Assembly (NCBI GenBank): GCA_019916065.1
Contig: CM034241.1
Span: forward strand, 10,701,223-10,765,222
DNA from: Vitellaria paradoxa
Taxonomy: Eukaryota > Streptophyta > Magnoliopsida > Ericales > Sapotaceae
Reading direction: 5' to 3'
DNA: 64,000 bases
Shown here: positions 47,095-60,091 of the stretch, one piece after another
Layout: every line of letters starts with the position of its first letter
Position numbering within the stretch: position 1 is the first letter of the stretch
Position numbers and translations under genes: made by a program
Notes under the pieces: model-generated
What the model was told of the DNA's origin: nothing
Databases searched by the model: none
What the model saw: the letters and a program-made list of their open reading frames with translations, nothing else

Positions 47095-49625
47095 AAGTAC
47101 AGGCATAAACTTTTGTGTAATATTAGTGCAGGAATTTTTTGTTTCTTCCTTTTAGACTTAATTTTAGGAGTAATGTTTTTTTTCTAGAGTCCATCCTTGC
47201 TGGCATAGGCTCTTTGTCCTTTTTGTTGCCTTAGGGTAAACTTTTTGTTAGTTTAGGTCTAGGTTCTGATCATGATATGTATTGTAGACCTAAAACTAAT
47301 TTTCTTATGATGTTATTTTGGCTTCAACCGAGTGATTCAGATTATATTAATATTATGTACTCAGCATTTTGGTTACTAATGAAATACAACATCAGTTTTT
47401 GCTTTTCTTTTCTCTTATGTATAATTATGTCCTTTTTCCTTTACTATATTTCCTTTATTTCCTTTTACTAACTTTTTTTTCTTCTTTATTTTGCTTCTCT
47501 GTTCTTTTCTTTTTATCTCATATTCTGCTTTGTAGTTTTTTGTTTAGTTAATTGGTAAGGCAGCTTCAAGGTAATATCCACCCTCATATTTTTTTTCTAT
47601 ATTTTGAAGATTACACCTTGGTATATTTTGTTAATGCTGTTGGAGTGCTATAGAAACTAAGTTTGGGGGTTTTTTTATTGCTTCAAGACTATTTATTAGG
47701 GTGCATGTTTAGGCTATATGTTATATATTGATTAATCTTTATGCTTATCATCATGCTCATTTTACGCACTGCGAACCCACATACACATCATGATTCTCAC
47801 ATTGAGGATAATGTTTAGTTTAGGTTGGGGGGTAGAGTTCACATGATAACCTTTTTTGCCAAAATTGCAAAATTTTAAAATTTATGAGCATCTTTGAGTT
47901 TGAATACATGAATTTAGCATATTTATACTTGTATGTCGGCCCTTTTTGGTTAGATTAATTGTGGAATTGAGTAAGAGAGTTATGGGTGAGTCTTGTTCAA
48001 GCTTTAATAAGAAACTTAGTTCAAATTGAGTATGTCATGACCATGTGCATTTTTTTTACTATTATGGTGAAGAGCTTATGTGCTTAGGAGTAGATTTTGT
48101 TTAACATTGGTTAATTGAGCATTTATGGACTAGGTGGAGACTTATACCCCTTAATGGTGAGCTGTTGAGTTTGTTATTCTTTTCTTGAGGGGTTGCACAT
48201 AATCACCGTTCTTTTATTCTTCACTTTGGTTTTCAATACACCAATTGCATAACATACACTTGCACGAAGTTCAATTGGCACATTATGAGTTATTGCAAGC
48301 TTTGAATATGATGCTAGGCCCTCTTTGCTATTTTTGGCTCCCTTTGTCCTTCCTTGATAAGAAATTGCCCTAGAAGCCAACTTGAAGCCTTTAATTAGGT
48401 TTCTTTTATTTTTTCTTGATCTTCACCTCATATATTATCTCTTACACTCAAATTCACACACTTTAAGCCTCACTCTCCCATGTCTTGGGTTGTAAAAGTA
48501 CCTCAATGTCTAAGTTCTAAATTTATGTTGGGAATGTAAGCTTTTAAGAGCAAAATGGGGAAGAATGTTGGGATAAGAATTCATGTGTTTTACAGTACAT
48601 TATTCAGTTAAAAAAGAACGAAAAAGAAAAGGGAAAAAAAGAAAAAAAAATGAGAAGAAAACAAAAAGAAGAAAAAAATTTCTCATTCCTTTTTGCTAAT
48701 GCAATTGTGGGACTTGTGCATTGTATTGTAATTATTAAGAATGTCCCATGAGTAGTTCATAAGTTTGTGAATAAGCTTCTTATTGTAGTTCTTGCTGGGC
48801 TTCAGAAAGGAAATGGGTAGTTTGGGACTTGTGCACATTTAGGTATCTCTATCGTAAGATATGTGCTTTGATTTCCATAACTTTCATTGTTCAACTATTA
48901 CCCCTGGCCAAGTTATAACTGAAACAAAGACTTAGTGGCTTCTAAGCAAGCAACTCTTATATTGTGCATGTAGTGGTTTTGTGGAAGTTGTGGTGTAATC
49001 TCTTACACATACATTAGAACATGGTTATGAGCTATCCACTTTGAACTTGAATTTAGTTCACTCCCTTATTTGTGGGGTTATGTGCAAGTAGGATAGCATC
49101 TTACACTGATAGGTATATGTGAACCTTTGATGAGTGAATTTCTTTCTATGAGTGATACCTTGTGAGTATTTTAAATCAAAACCTAGTTCCATTTATGCTT
49201 TTGAGACCTTGTTGAATGAATGAAACAATTTTGCAAACATGCTCCTCCTACTTTGATAGTTCATGCATTCATGCTTAGCACTTGGGAATTACACAAGATA
49301 TTTCGGTTTTGTGACTTATTAGGCATGAGCTTGATTCATTTTTTTTATCTTAATCACTTTTTGACATCTTAAGACCATGCTATAGATGTTTGTGGGTAGC
49401 ATCACTACAAACCCTCAAGAAACCTTACTTGTCCACTAGGGGGAACCTAGGGGTTTAAAGAGCTTGCCTCACGCACTAAGTACGGTCATGTCTCCCATGA
49501 AAATAGACCTCTCTTTTAGTTAGAATTGTTGGTTTTTCTTTTTAGTTGAATAAAATGGATTTGCTTAGTATATGTTCATCTTCCCTTAATCATAATTCTT
49601 TCCATTCCTAGGGACTAGAAATGTC
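47095..49625 (+). other. Athila-type 3' non-coding spacer
   Basis: No coding capacity. It contains purine-rich, GGGGG-bearing tracts near 47664 and 47827 and an A-rich low-complexity stretch at 48607-48680. Bases from about 48180 onward are repeated in inverted orientation at 61754-63145. Confidence 0.7.
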
Positions 49626-50780
49626 TAGGTTAGGGGTGTGATTGCTCGCAATCATTGTTGATCTTAACCTCATTTCACACTCTTTTTTGGAACATTTTAT
49701 CAAGTAAAATTCATTTCTTATCATGTTTTGAGTATTTGTATTATTTCATGTGTGTTGTAGGGGTATGTAAGAAAAACACCCAAAAAAAGGCAACTTAGAA
49801 GCTTAAAAAAGTAAATCAACAGAGAAGTAGGAAAGCTTGTTAATTACAACTAGGGGCATATCTTGAGTTTTTAGGGTCTAATTAAGGTGATTGAAAAGCT
49901 CAAAATCAAATACACATTCTAAGCTACAATTTTCATAAGAGCTTAAGTCCAAAAGAGGTCTCCATCTACCCCAAAATCAGCTTGCAAGTTGCACAATTCG
50001 GATTTCTTTGGATGATTCAGCACAACACCCTATTAGTTTTTCGGCCATAACTTTTTACTCACAACTTCGATTGATGCGATTCTTTTTTGAGAAAGAAGAT
50101 TCTTTTTGGACTTCCAAAAGCTAGAAAGTAAAATCTAGCACTGCCTTCTGGTGTCCGAACGGCAACCCTGGCGTTTGAATGCAGCATCCTTGAAACCTTA
50201 GCTTTAGGGTTTTGTTAGGCTTTTCTATAAATACCTATGCTATATTAGACTTTAAGAGAGCCATTTATACATTTTAGGGTTATTTTTCTATGAGTTTTTT
50301 TTTTTTTTAAGGAGTTACACTACGTTTTACACATTGGATTTAATTGAAGTTTCATAAGGTGATTTTGCTTTTCTTGATCCTAGGGTTTATACGTAAGTGA
50401 CTTGTTATTCAATATTTTCAATTAAAAGTTCTTCGTTTCAGTTTTTCTTCTTTCGTTTCTACTATGTACTTGTTTTATAAACCTAGCATCATGCCATATA
50501 TGTTTATGGGTAGCATCATTGTGTTGTTTTAAATTATGTCTTTTCATTATTTTTTTAGTTTAAGATAAGTTTTGCGTTTAAGCATTTTTCAAACCTACTT
50601 TTGAAAACCCCAAAAGATTATTTTTCTCTTTTCCGTTTACTATTCATTGCAAGTGCTTTCAAAAATAGGTTTTTCCAAATCTAGTCACACACTTGCCCCT
50701 CGTGAGGATGACCTAGGGCTCACTTAGATTAAACTACGACTACCTTTTGTACTTGAGAGTGCAAACCCTTTCAATTTTTG
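49626..50780 (+). repeat. Polypurine tract and 3' LTR, Athila/Tat-type
   Basis: The tract TAGGTTAGGGG is followed at 49637 by TGTGATTGCTCGC. A TATA-type box, CTATAAATACC, lies at about 50223. Near 50690 the text 'cacttgcccctcgtgaggat' is a segment common near the 3' end of Tat/Athila LTRs. The end at about 50780 is uncertain because no second LTR is present to define it. Confidence 0.55.
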
Positions 50781-51078
50781 AGAGCGGTCACACGCAGAGT
50801 TGAAAAATTAGAATCTCATCCATCCCAAAATCCATGTCCCAGCATTTTTATTGCAAAAATTATTTAAGGGTTTTTAATTAATAATTTAGGTATGGTTTTG
50901 GACATTAAAAATTATTAGATTTGACCATATTGTCTATAATCACTAGTGACTCTAACAGGACTAATTTTCTTAAAATTTAAACATCAAAACTAATTTTTAT
51001 TGAAAAGTATGCTTTAGTTCAAAATTTTTCCATCACCCAATCCGTGAATTGATTTTGTGGTTGAGATAATTAGACACT

Positions 51079-53058
51079 TGTCATGTCTCGGGTTTCACAA
51101 CTCGAGTATGGAGCTATAAAAATAAAAATAAATAAAACTAAACTTTAAATTTAAATAAATGCCTTAGTCAAAACTAACTAGGCAACAAAACTTCTAAACT
51201 AATCCAAACAATCTCTCAAAATTAAAACAGTTAACTGTTACCTCACAAATAGAGGTTTATTAAAATCCATTAAAAGAAATTCTTTAAAAATTTCTAAAGT
51301 AATTAAATATATAAAATAAATAAATAAACTCAAACTTCCTTATTGAGTAGGTCCAGCACATGACTCAAGTTCATTGCCTGCATCACAAATTATAAGGGGA
51401 TGAGCACTAATACCACGTGTGCTCGGAACCCTAATAGTAGTAATAATATAAATGCAGTATGCCCTAGCATGCTACTAAGTGAAACAATTATGCACAATTA
51501 GCAATTTCAAACAAAAAATTACACTTATTTACAAATTTATGTTCATTACCATTAATTGAGTTTTAGCGCCACATAACACACCAAAGAAAATCAACTTGAT
51601 TTTGAGGTACTGCTGCTTGGTTGTCTCGTAAAACAAGTCCCAACCAATATACATCATTTCTTGATGTCTGCTTGGTTGTCCCGTAGAAATAGGACCCAAC
51701 CAATATACACCATCCTTCGGTGTCTACTTCCTAGACCAAAGTCTTAGGAATATAATATGCCACCCTTAGGCATCTGCTCGTTCGTAGGTTACTAGCCTAC
51801 TGAAATCGATAACCAACCCCGCGCGGGTTTTCGGACTTTCGACCCTTGGGTTCATATACTCGATATTTTCAGTACCCTAAATCCAAACACAACGTAACCA
51901 CTTTCATTTTAAACAAACATTAAGTAAATTCTTTATTTAAATTCATTATTTATTAAATCCTTATGAATTCATCATAATATTTTAAATAATCCGTAAACCT
52001 CAACACATAAATAATAATAACCATAATTACCGAAAAATCACAGCACAACAAATTACCAAATATGTTTCTAGCAATTAATGCAAAAGCTTTCAAAACAAAC
52101 TAACATGTAAAGACAAAATTCACAGAAAGACAAACTGTCATATAAGGACAAGTCAAAGTTTCTTTGCTTTATTCAATTAATGGCTTTGCTGGACACCAAA
52201 TTCCCACACCTTTAACATATATATATATATATAAAATAATAATATTTTACCATTCAATCAATCAGGGGAAGGACTTCAAGTATATGTAATAGAAATTTTT
52301 GTCTTCTAGTAGCCAATTCTAGTAGCCAAGCAATCTGGGAACTCAATACAATTCACGTTTACCAACTAAGAATATAAATAAATAAATAAATAACATGTGA
52401 ACCCCATATTCAAATCAATCACGTCATGAGTTTAAAGTAAAAAAATTTCTAATCAATCATATGTTCACAACAATAAAAATCTGATGAGTCTAATATATAT
52501 TTACATATATATGTATATATATCATTATATTCATATCACTGAATCCAGTATAAGGACAAATCAATTAATACACATATATGTATTGTTAATTACAATACAG
52601 ACTCATAGGTCATTCATCCAGAAAATAAATATATTTTACATATATATGCATCACTTTTAAAAGTTATGCCCCTTACCAGCTGGGTCGCGGTCAGAAATTC
52701 GGAAGAAGTTAGTCCGACAAGACCACAGTGCAGCCACTGTACCTTCTACTTTTTTTTCCTATCTTTAGGGTTTTATATTTTTATCAAAATAAATTTCAGA
52801 TTTATATATATATAATAGTAGAAATTTAACCCTAACCAACTAATTAATTTCCTACTCCCCATAGGTTTAGGAAAATTACATCATTCTCCTAAAATTTTAA
52901 AAAATCCTTTTAAATATAACCCAAAATTAATATTTTTAAATACAACTTAAAATTTAAATACCAAAATTATAAAATATTAAATTTAAATAACGAAATAAAT
53001 TCACCGAATAAATAAATATATATATAACTAAATTAAATGAAAAATTCGGGTCATTACA
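51079..53058 (-). repeat. Chromovirus 3' LTR
   Basis: 1980 bp, bounded by TGTCATG and CATTACA. It is closely similar along its full length to 58108-60091, with scattered substitutions and small indels. Two 'cttggttgtc' type units lie near 51610-51700, and TA microsatellites near 52215 and 52490. Confidence 0.92.
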
Positions 53059-53072
53059 TCCTACCCCCTTTA
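53059..53072 (-). other. Chromovirus polypurine tract
   Basis: The minus strand reads AAAGGGGGTAGGA immediately upstream of the 3' LTR. Confidence 0.85.
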
Positions 53073-53115
53073 TAAAAATTTCGTCCTCGAAATTTAGGAG
53101 GTAAATAAAAGAAAA

Positions 53116-56100
53116 TTAAAGAAACAATTTAGGGTATTTACTCCACATATCTGCCTCTCGCTCCCAAGTCGACTCTTCAATACCATAATGCTTCCATAAC
53201 ACTTTAACTAAGGGAATAGTCTTCCCTTGAAGCACTTGCTCCCTAGAGTCCAACATTTCCACTGGTTTCACCTCATATGTCACATTTGAGTCAACATCAA
53301 GCTCAGTCCAAGCTAATACATGTGAAGGGTCCAGGTTATACTTTCTAAGCATAAACACGTGAAACACCTCATGAACTCCTGAAAGTTGCAGTGGCAAGGC
53401 AAGACAATATGCCACCTCTCCAACCTTAGCCAAAACTTCAAATGGCCCAATATATCTCGGGGACAACTTCCCTCTGCGCCCAAAACGAAACTGACCCTTC
53501 CGTGGTGAAACTTTTAGGAACACATGATCTCTTACTTCAAACTCCAATGGTCTTCGTCTCTTATTAGCATAACTCTTTTGGCGACTCCGTGTTGTCTCAA
53601 GTCTTTGTCAAATCGCTTTGACCTTCTCAATCGTCTCCTGCACAAATTTAGGCCCAACAATTGCAATTTCTCCAACCTCATCCCAACAAATAGGAAATCT
53701 GCACAGTCTACCATACAAGGCTTCAAAAGGAACCATCCCAATGCTCGATTGGTAACTATTATTATACGCAAATTCAATTAAAGGAAGATGGTTCTCCCAG
53801 CTACCACGAAAATCAAGCACACATGCCCTGAGCATATCCTCTAAAATCTGAATTGTACGTTCTGACTGTCCATCAATCTAAGGATGAAAGGCAGTACTAA
53901 ATAATAATTCTGTCCCTATAGCCACCTGGAGACTCTGCCAAAATCGAGAAGCAAAACGCGGGTCCCTATCTGAGACAATGGATATAGGGGCTCCATGAAG
54001 TCTCATAATTTCCTTAACATATAATTCAGCCAAGATATCCATAGAGTTGGTCAGCCAAATTGGCAAAAAGTGAGCTGATTTTGTCAACCTATCCACTATC
54101 ACCTAAATAGTGTCGTGACCCCTTGGATACCTCGACAAGTTAGAAACAAAATCCATTGTAATATTCTCCCACTTCCACTCTGACACTGGCAAAGGCTGCA
54201 AGAGACCTGCTGGTTTCTGATGCTCAGCCTTAACTTGCTGACAAGTAAGGCACCTACTCACAAACTCTGCCACATCTTTCTTCATACCAACCCAAAAGAA
54301 CTGACGGCATAGGTCATGATACATCTTAGTACCTCCAGGATGTACTGCAAATTTAGAGCGGTGAAACTTCTTTAAAACTATATCTTGAGTAGAGATAGAC
54401 ACGAAAAGCCTCCCCAAATACCTCAAACCATTATCATCACCAATCATCCATCCTGGCATCTTATCAGGACTCGACAACTTAGCTCGAATTGCCTCACATT
54501 CAACATCAATCCCCTAAGCTTCTATCACACGACACAATAGAATTGGCTGAGTAGCCATAGCACACAAGATAGCATGATCCTCATCTTCCTGCAACTCCAG
54601 ATCAAACTCACTAAGGCTTCTCATCATTTTCCACTCTCGCACGAAAAGACCCTACAGTACCACGAGTCTTTTGACTGAGTGTGTCGGCAACCATATTTGC
54701 CCTACCAGGGTGATACTGGAGCTCAAAATCATAGTCCTCCATATACTCCATCCATTTCCTCTACCTCAGATTCAGATCCTTTTGAGTGAAAAGATATTTC
54801 AAACTCTTGTGATCAGAAAACATCTCAAATTTTTCACCATACAAATAGTGTCTCCAACTTTTCAAAGCAAAGATAATTGCTGCCAACTCCAAATCATGCA
54901 CTGGGTAATTACACTCGTGAGTCTTCAATTGCCTAGACCCATAAGCTACTACTCTGTCACGCTGCATCAGCACACAGCTTAAACCTTCCTTAGATGCGTC
55001 ACAATAAACTGAATAACCCAATCCTCTCTCCGGAATCATAAGCACTGGTGTAGTAGTTAGCCTCTTCTTTAGTTCTTAAAAAGACTACTCACACTTCTCA
55101 TCCCAAGCAAACTTGACCCCTTTTCGAGTTAACCTAGTCATCGGCTCGGCTAACCTCGAGAAGTCACGGACAAATCTTCGATAATACCAGCCAAACCTAG
55201 AAAACTTCGAATCTCATAAACTGTCTTCGATCTTTGCCAATCCATAACTGCCTCAACCTTAGACGGATCAACTGCAACTTGTTCCTCAAAAACAACGTGC
55301 CCGAGAAATTTCACCTCTTTGAGCTAAAACTCACACTTGCTCAATTTAGCATAGAGCTGGTGGTCTCTCAAGGTCTGAAGTACCATTCTCAGATGCTCCT
55401 CATGTTCCTCCTCTGACTGGGAATAAACTAAAATGTTATCAATAAACATGATAACAAACTTATCCAAATATCTACTGAACACCTGGTTCATCAAATCCAT
55501 GAACACGACAGGAGCATTGGTCAGCCTAAATGGCATCACCAAGAACTCATAGTGCCCATATCGAGTCCTGAATGCCGTCTTAGAAATGTCCTCCTACTTC
55601 ATTCTCAACTGGTGGTAACCAGATCTCAAATCAATCTTTGGGAAAACGACTGAACCCTTCAGTTGGTCGAACAGATCGTCAATCCTTGGTAAAGGATACC
55701 GATTCTTGATCGTGACCCAGTTCAACCTTCGATAATCTATACACATCCTAAGAGTTCCATCCTTTTTAGCTGCAAATAGTATTGGTGCACCCGAAGGTGA
55801 AGTGCTAGGGCGGATAAATCCCTTAGAGCTCAACTCCTCTATCTGGGATCTTAACTCCACCAACTCTGTAAGTGCCAATCTATACAGGGCTAGAGAAATT
55901 GGTTCTGTGCCAGGAATCAGATCAATCCCAAATTCAACCTCCCATTCAGGCGGTAATCCAGATACTTCTGAAAACACTTCTGGAAATTCACAAACGACTC
56001 GTGGAAACTCAATCTTGTCACCATCCTCGTCCTTCAAAGCCATGCAGGCAAACAGACTGCACAAGTCTACTCGTCCTTGCCCATGAAGGGAAGGCAAGAG

Positions 56101-56534
56101 TTGAGGACTACAACGATCACCAGAAAATCGTATTCGATCTCCCTCCGTAGTAAATAAGGCCACCCGACTCTTAGCACAATCTATCATTACCCAAAGACTG
56201 ACAACTAGTTCTTGCCAAGAATCACATCAAAGCTTCTCATGTCTATTACAATCAGATAAAAAATTGACAAGTGCTCCCATCTCGAAGTCTCATCCCTGAT
56301 AGTGATCTCACAATTCTTACAGACTTGATTCAACATAGAATGACCCCCTATCAGTGTTTCAACGTGCAATGGTGGAATTAACTTGTCCACAGACAGATTC
56401 AATGTAGACATAAATGATGCAGTAATAAATGAATGAGATGCTCCTGTGTCTACAAGAATTGTGGATTTAGTGGCATAAATGAGAAAGGTACCTCTCGTCA
56501 CTATAGGCTCTGCACGTCCATCATTCTGGGCCAC
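53116..56534 (-). pseudogene. Chromovirus pol (PR-RT-RH-IN-chromodomain), broken
   Basis: Minus strand, high to low coordinates: protease with ILVDTGASHSFI (56534-56205); reverse transcriptase (56187-55324) with [20 protein letters not shown] and [14 protein letters not shown]; RNase H (55045-54761) with [16 protein letters not shown]; integrase zinc region and core (54477-53608) with CLTCQQVKAEHQ and [13 protein letters not shown]-terminal chromodomain-like part (53547-53116) ending with HYGIEESTWEREADMWSKYP. The RT active site reads FIDN where FIDD is required, so it would be inactive. In-frame stops lie at 55594, 55324, 54761, 54103 and 53878; at least four replace a Trp or Gln codon. A 1-base frameshift lies between protease and RT near 56190. 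Confidence 0.92.
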
Positions 56535-57930
56535 AGTGAAAACTTATCCCTGAACTGGTGCCGTTGATGGTCTATCCCCCTTTTGTCTCTATTGAAATCC
56601 ACTTTGAACTCCTCGATACTGCTGAACACCACTTAGAACACCCATCTGATACTGTGGTACCCCACCTTGAGTACCCTCTGAAAATGAGTTTGCACTGATT
56701 GTGACCCTGCTGGCCTGCTACTTTGTACTGACTGAGCTGGCTGTGGAGGTCTCATAACACTTCCATTATATTGCTTCTGCCGACAACACTTCTGCATGAC
56801 CTGGTAGGCCACACGTGTAACAAGTCTTTACCTCGGCCCTATTTTCAAATCCACCCGACACACTTTTGTAAGGACAGTTAAACTGATGATGCCCAGGCTG
56901 TCTGCAATTATGACAAATAATAGGACTCTGTGTAGAAACTCCAGTTGCTGCTACTTACTTGGGACCATACTCCCCTGCTGAAATTGTTGAGACTATGCCC
57001 TATGTAAATTTTCTCTCTGCTTTTTGGTGGGTCTGCTCTCCTGGTGCTGAGTCATTCATTGCCTAGCTTCATTCTGTGCCTTGGTATCTGCCAAATTCTT
57101 CTCCACTGCCATTGCTCGATCTATTAATGTCTCATATTCATTAAGCCCCAAAGGCACTATTCGATCTCTGACAGCAGGCCTTATCCCTTTTTCAAACCGT
57201 CTACACTTGGTGTTTTCAATAGACACCAACTCTTTAGCATATTTGGCTAATGAGGTAAATTTACACCCATACTCCAGCACAGTCATTGGCCCTTGAGTCA
57301 AATTCAGAAACTCGTCAACTTTAGCATCTTTCAGAGACTATGGGAAAAAGTAGTCTCTGAAACGCTACTTAAAATCATCCCAAGTAAGTACAGACACCCC
57401 ATGAGACCCCTTCACAGTACTCTATCAATCCGCTACAGCACCTTCCAACTGAAAAGCAGTAAGCAGAACTCTGGTTTTGTCTTCATTTAACTGCATCACT
57501 TCAAATATTTTCTCATTCTCGTGCAAAAAATTCTCAACCTCTTCAATGCCTGTTGTGCCGGAGTAGGTAGGAGGTTTCATTCTCTAAACTTCTCATACGG
57601 AGCTGTAGGCTGACTCGCTTGCATTCCTCCAGCAAACATTGCAGCCATTTGTTGCATCCACATCTGTGGGTCCACCATTCCTGGCTGCGGCACACTTGGT
57701 GCTTCGGATTGCACCTCAGCCACGTGAGGCACCCCTAATGGAACCTCTGCTCCAACCCCAGCATATGACCCCTGCTCTTGTGACACTCCCCCAGCAACGG
57801 GAACATCATCAACTGGAGCCTCATGGCCCCGCCCAGCCTGAATCCCTCGGCCTCGACCCTTACCACGGCCACGGTCACGGCCACGGCCCCTGCCTCTACC
57901 TCTAGCACCTGAAGCTACATGTGGCGGCAT
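56535..57930 (-). pseudogene. Chromovirus gag, broken
   Basis: The start at 57930 opens MPPHVASGARGRGRGRGRDR, an RG-rich N-terminus, followed by a Met/Gln-rich segment to 57577. The gag core follows in other frames, for example RFEKGIRPAVRDRIVPLGLN (57301-57056). A CCHC knuckle, CHNCRQPGHHQFNC, lies at about 56925-56880, with a second, damaged knuckle near 56810. Stops and frameshifts separate the parts. Confidence 0.85.
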
Positions 57931-58091
57931 TCTCTAAATATTCACAAAAAATATACTAATGTTAACACCTCCTGAATAATCTAAGTCCAACAAAATATAA
58001 ATTTCACATATCACAATTAAATAAACTATCATCTAAACGCATAGCACCTAGAAAAATAAAAGACCCACTGTCCCTACGTATTCTAAACCTA

Positions 58092-58104
58092 GGCTCTGAT
58101 ACCA
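58092..58104 (-). other. Primer binding site, Met tRNA
   Basis: The minus strand reads TGGTATCAGAGCC just inside the 5' LTR (58108), complementary to initiator methionine tRNA. Confidence 0.9.
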
Positions 58105-58107
58105 AGT

Positions 58108-60091
58108 TTTCACGTCCCGGGTTTCACAACTCGAGTATGGAGCTATAAAAATAAAAATAAATAAAACTAAACTTTAAATTTAAATAAATGCCTTAGTCAA
58201 AACTAACTAGGCAACAAAACTTCTAAACTAATCCAAACAATCTCTCAAAATTAAAACAATTAACTGTTACCTCACAAATAGAGGTTTATTAAAATCCACT
58301 AAAAGAAATTCTTTAAAAATTTCTAAAGTAATTAAATATATATAATAAATAAATAAATAAACTCAAACTTTCTTATTGAGCAGGTCCAGCACATGACTCA
58401 AGTTCATTGCCTGCATCACAAACTGTAACGGGATGAGCACTAATACCACGTGTGCTCGGAACCCTAAGAGTAATAATAATATAAATGCAGTATGCCCAAG
58501 CATGCTACTAAGTGAAACAATTATGCACAATTAGCAATTTCAAACAAAAAATTACACTTATATATAAATTTATGTTTGTTACCATTAATTGAGTTTTAGC
58601 GCCACATAACACACCAAAGAAAATCAACTTGATATTGAGGTACTGCTACTTGGTTGTCTCGTAAAACAAGACTCAACCAATATACATCATTCATTGATGT
58701 CTGCTTGGTTGTCCCGTAGAAACAGAACCCAACCAATATACATCATCCTTCGGTGTCTGCTTCTTAGACCGAAGTCTTAGGAATATAATATGCCACCCTT
58801 AGGCATGTGCTCATTCGTAGGTTACTAGCCTACTAGAATCGATAACCAACCCTCACGGGTTTCGGGACTTTCGACCCCTGGGTACGTATACCCGATATTT
58901 TCAGTACCCTAAATCCAAACAAAACGTAACCACTTTCATTTTAAACAAATATTAAGTAAATTCTTTATTTAAATTCATTACTTATTAAATCCTTATGAAT
59001 TCATCATAATATTTTAAATAATCCGTAAACCTCAACACATAAATAACAATAACCATAATTACCGAAGAATCATAGCACAACAAGTTACCAAATATGTTTC
59101 TAATAATTAAAGCAAAAGCTTTCAAAACAAACTAATATGTAAAGACAAAATTAACAAAAAGAAAAACTATCATATAAGGACAAAAGTCAAAGTTTATTTG
59201 CTTTATTCAATTAATGGCTTTGCTGGACACCAAATTCCCACACCTTTAACATATATATATATATATATATAAAGTAATAATATGTTTACCATTCAATCAA
59301 TCAGGTGAAGCACTTCAAGTATATGTAATAGAAATTTTTGTCTTCTAGTAGCCAAGCAATCTGGGAACTCAATACAATTCACGTTTACCAACTAAGAATA
59401 TAAATAAATAAATAAATAACATGTGAACCCCATATTCCAATCAATCACGTCATGAGTTTAAAGTAAAAAGAATTCTAATCAATTATATGTTCACAACAAT
59501 AAAAATCTGATGAGTCTAATATATATATTTACATATATATGTATATATATATCATTATATTCATATCACTGAATCCAGTATAAGGACAAATCAATTAATA
59601 CACATATATGTATTGTTAATTACAATACGGACTCACAAGTTATTCATCCAGAAAATAAATATATATTTATACATCTATATATGCATCACTTTTAAAAGTT
59701 CCGCCCCTTACTTAGGTCGCGGTCGAAAATTCGGAAGAAGTCAGTCCCGCAAAACCACTGTGCAGCCGCTGTACCTTCTACTTCTTTTCCTATCTCTAGG
59801 GTTTTATATTTTTATCAAAATAAATTTTAGATTTATATATATATAATAGTAGAAATTTAACCCTAACCAACTAATTAATTTCCTACTCCCCATAGGTTTA
59901 GGAAAATTACATCATTCTCCTAAAATTTTAAAAATCTTTTTGAATATAACCCAAAATTAATATTTTTAAATACGACTTAAAATTTAAATACCAAAATTAT
60001 AAAATATTAAATTTAAATAATGAAATAAATTCACCGAATAAATAAATATATATAATATAACAAAATTAAATGAAAAATTCGGGTCATTACA
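58108..60091 (-). repeat. Chromovirus 5' LTR
   Basis: 1984 bp, partner of 51079-53058. The terminus next to the PBS is decayed: it reads TTTCACGTCCC where the partner has TGTCATGTCTC. The outer end is CATTACA. Confidence 0.92.

Larger units (their letters stand above)
44985..50780 (+). mobile_element. Athila/Tat-type gypsy remnant
   Basis: A plus-strand element lacking its 5' LTR, gag, protease and most of the reverse transcriptase. It retains the end of RT, RNase H, integrase, a long non-coding region (47095-49625), a polypurine tract (49626-49636) and a 3' LTR from 49637. The long spacer between pol and 3' LTR and the integrase signature are typical of the non-chromovirus Athila/Tat group. 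The 3' end of the LTR is approximate. Confidence 0.75.
51079..60091 (-). mobile_element. Ty3-gypsy chromovirus, Tekay/Del-like
   Basis: A full-length 9.0-kb element on the minus strand: 5' LTR 58108-60091, Met-tRNA PBS 58092-58104, gag, protease, reverse transcriptase, RNase H, integrase, chromodomain-like C-terminus, polypurine tract 53059-53072, 3' LTR 51079-53058. The flanks share (A)CACT (51074-51078 and 60091/60092-60095), consistent with a target duplication overlapping the LTR end. The long LTRs (about 1.98 kb) and chromodomain point to Tekay/Del, by inference. Coding is interrupted by stops and frameshifts. Confidence 0.93.

Noticed and set aside
51079..60091. Chromovirus considered as a potentially active element
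   Set aside because: Multiple in-frame stops, frameshifts, an RT active-site Asp-to-Asn change and LTR divergence rule out autonomous activity.
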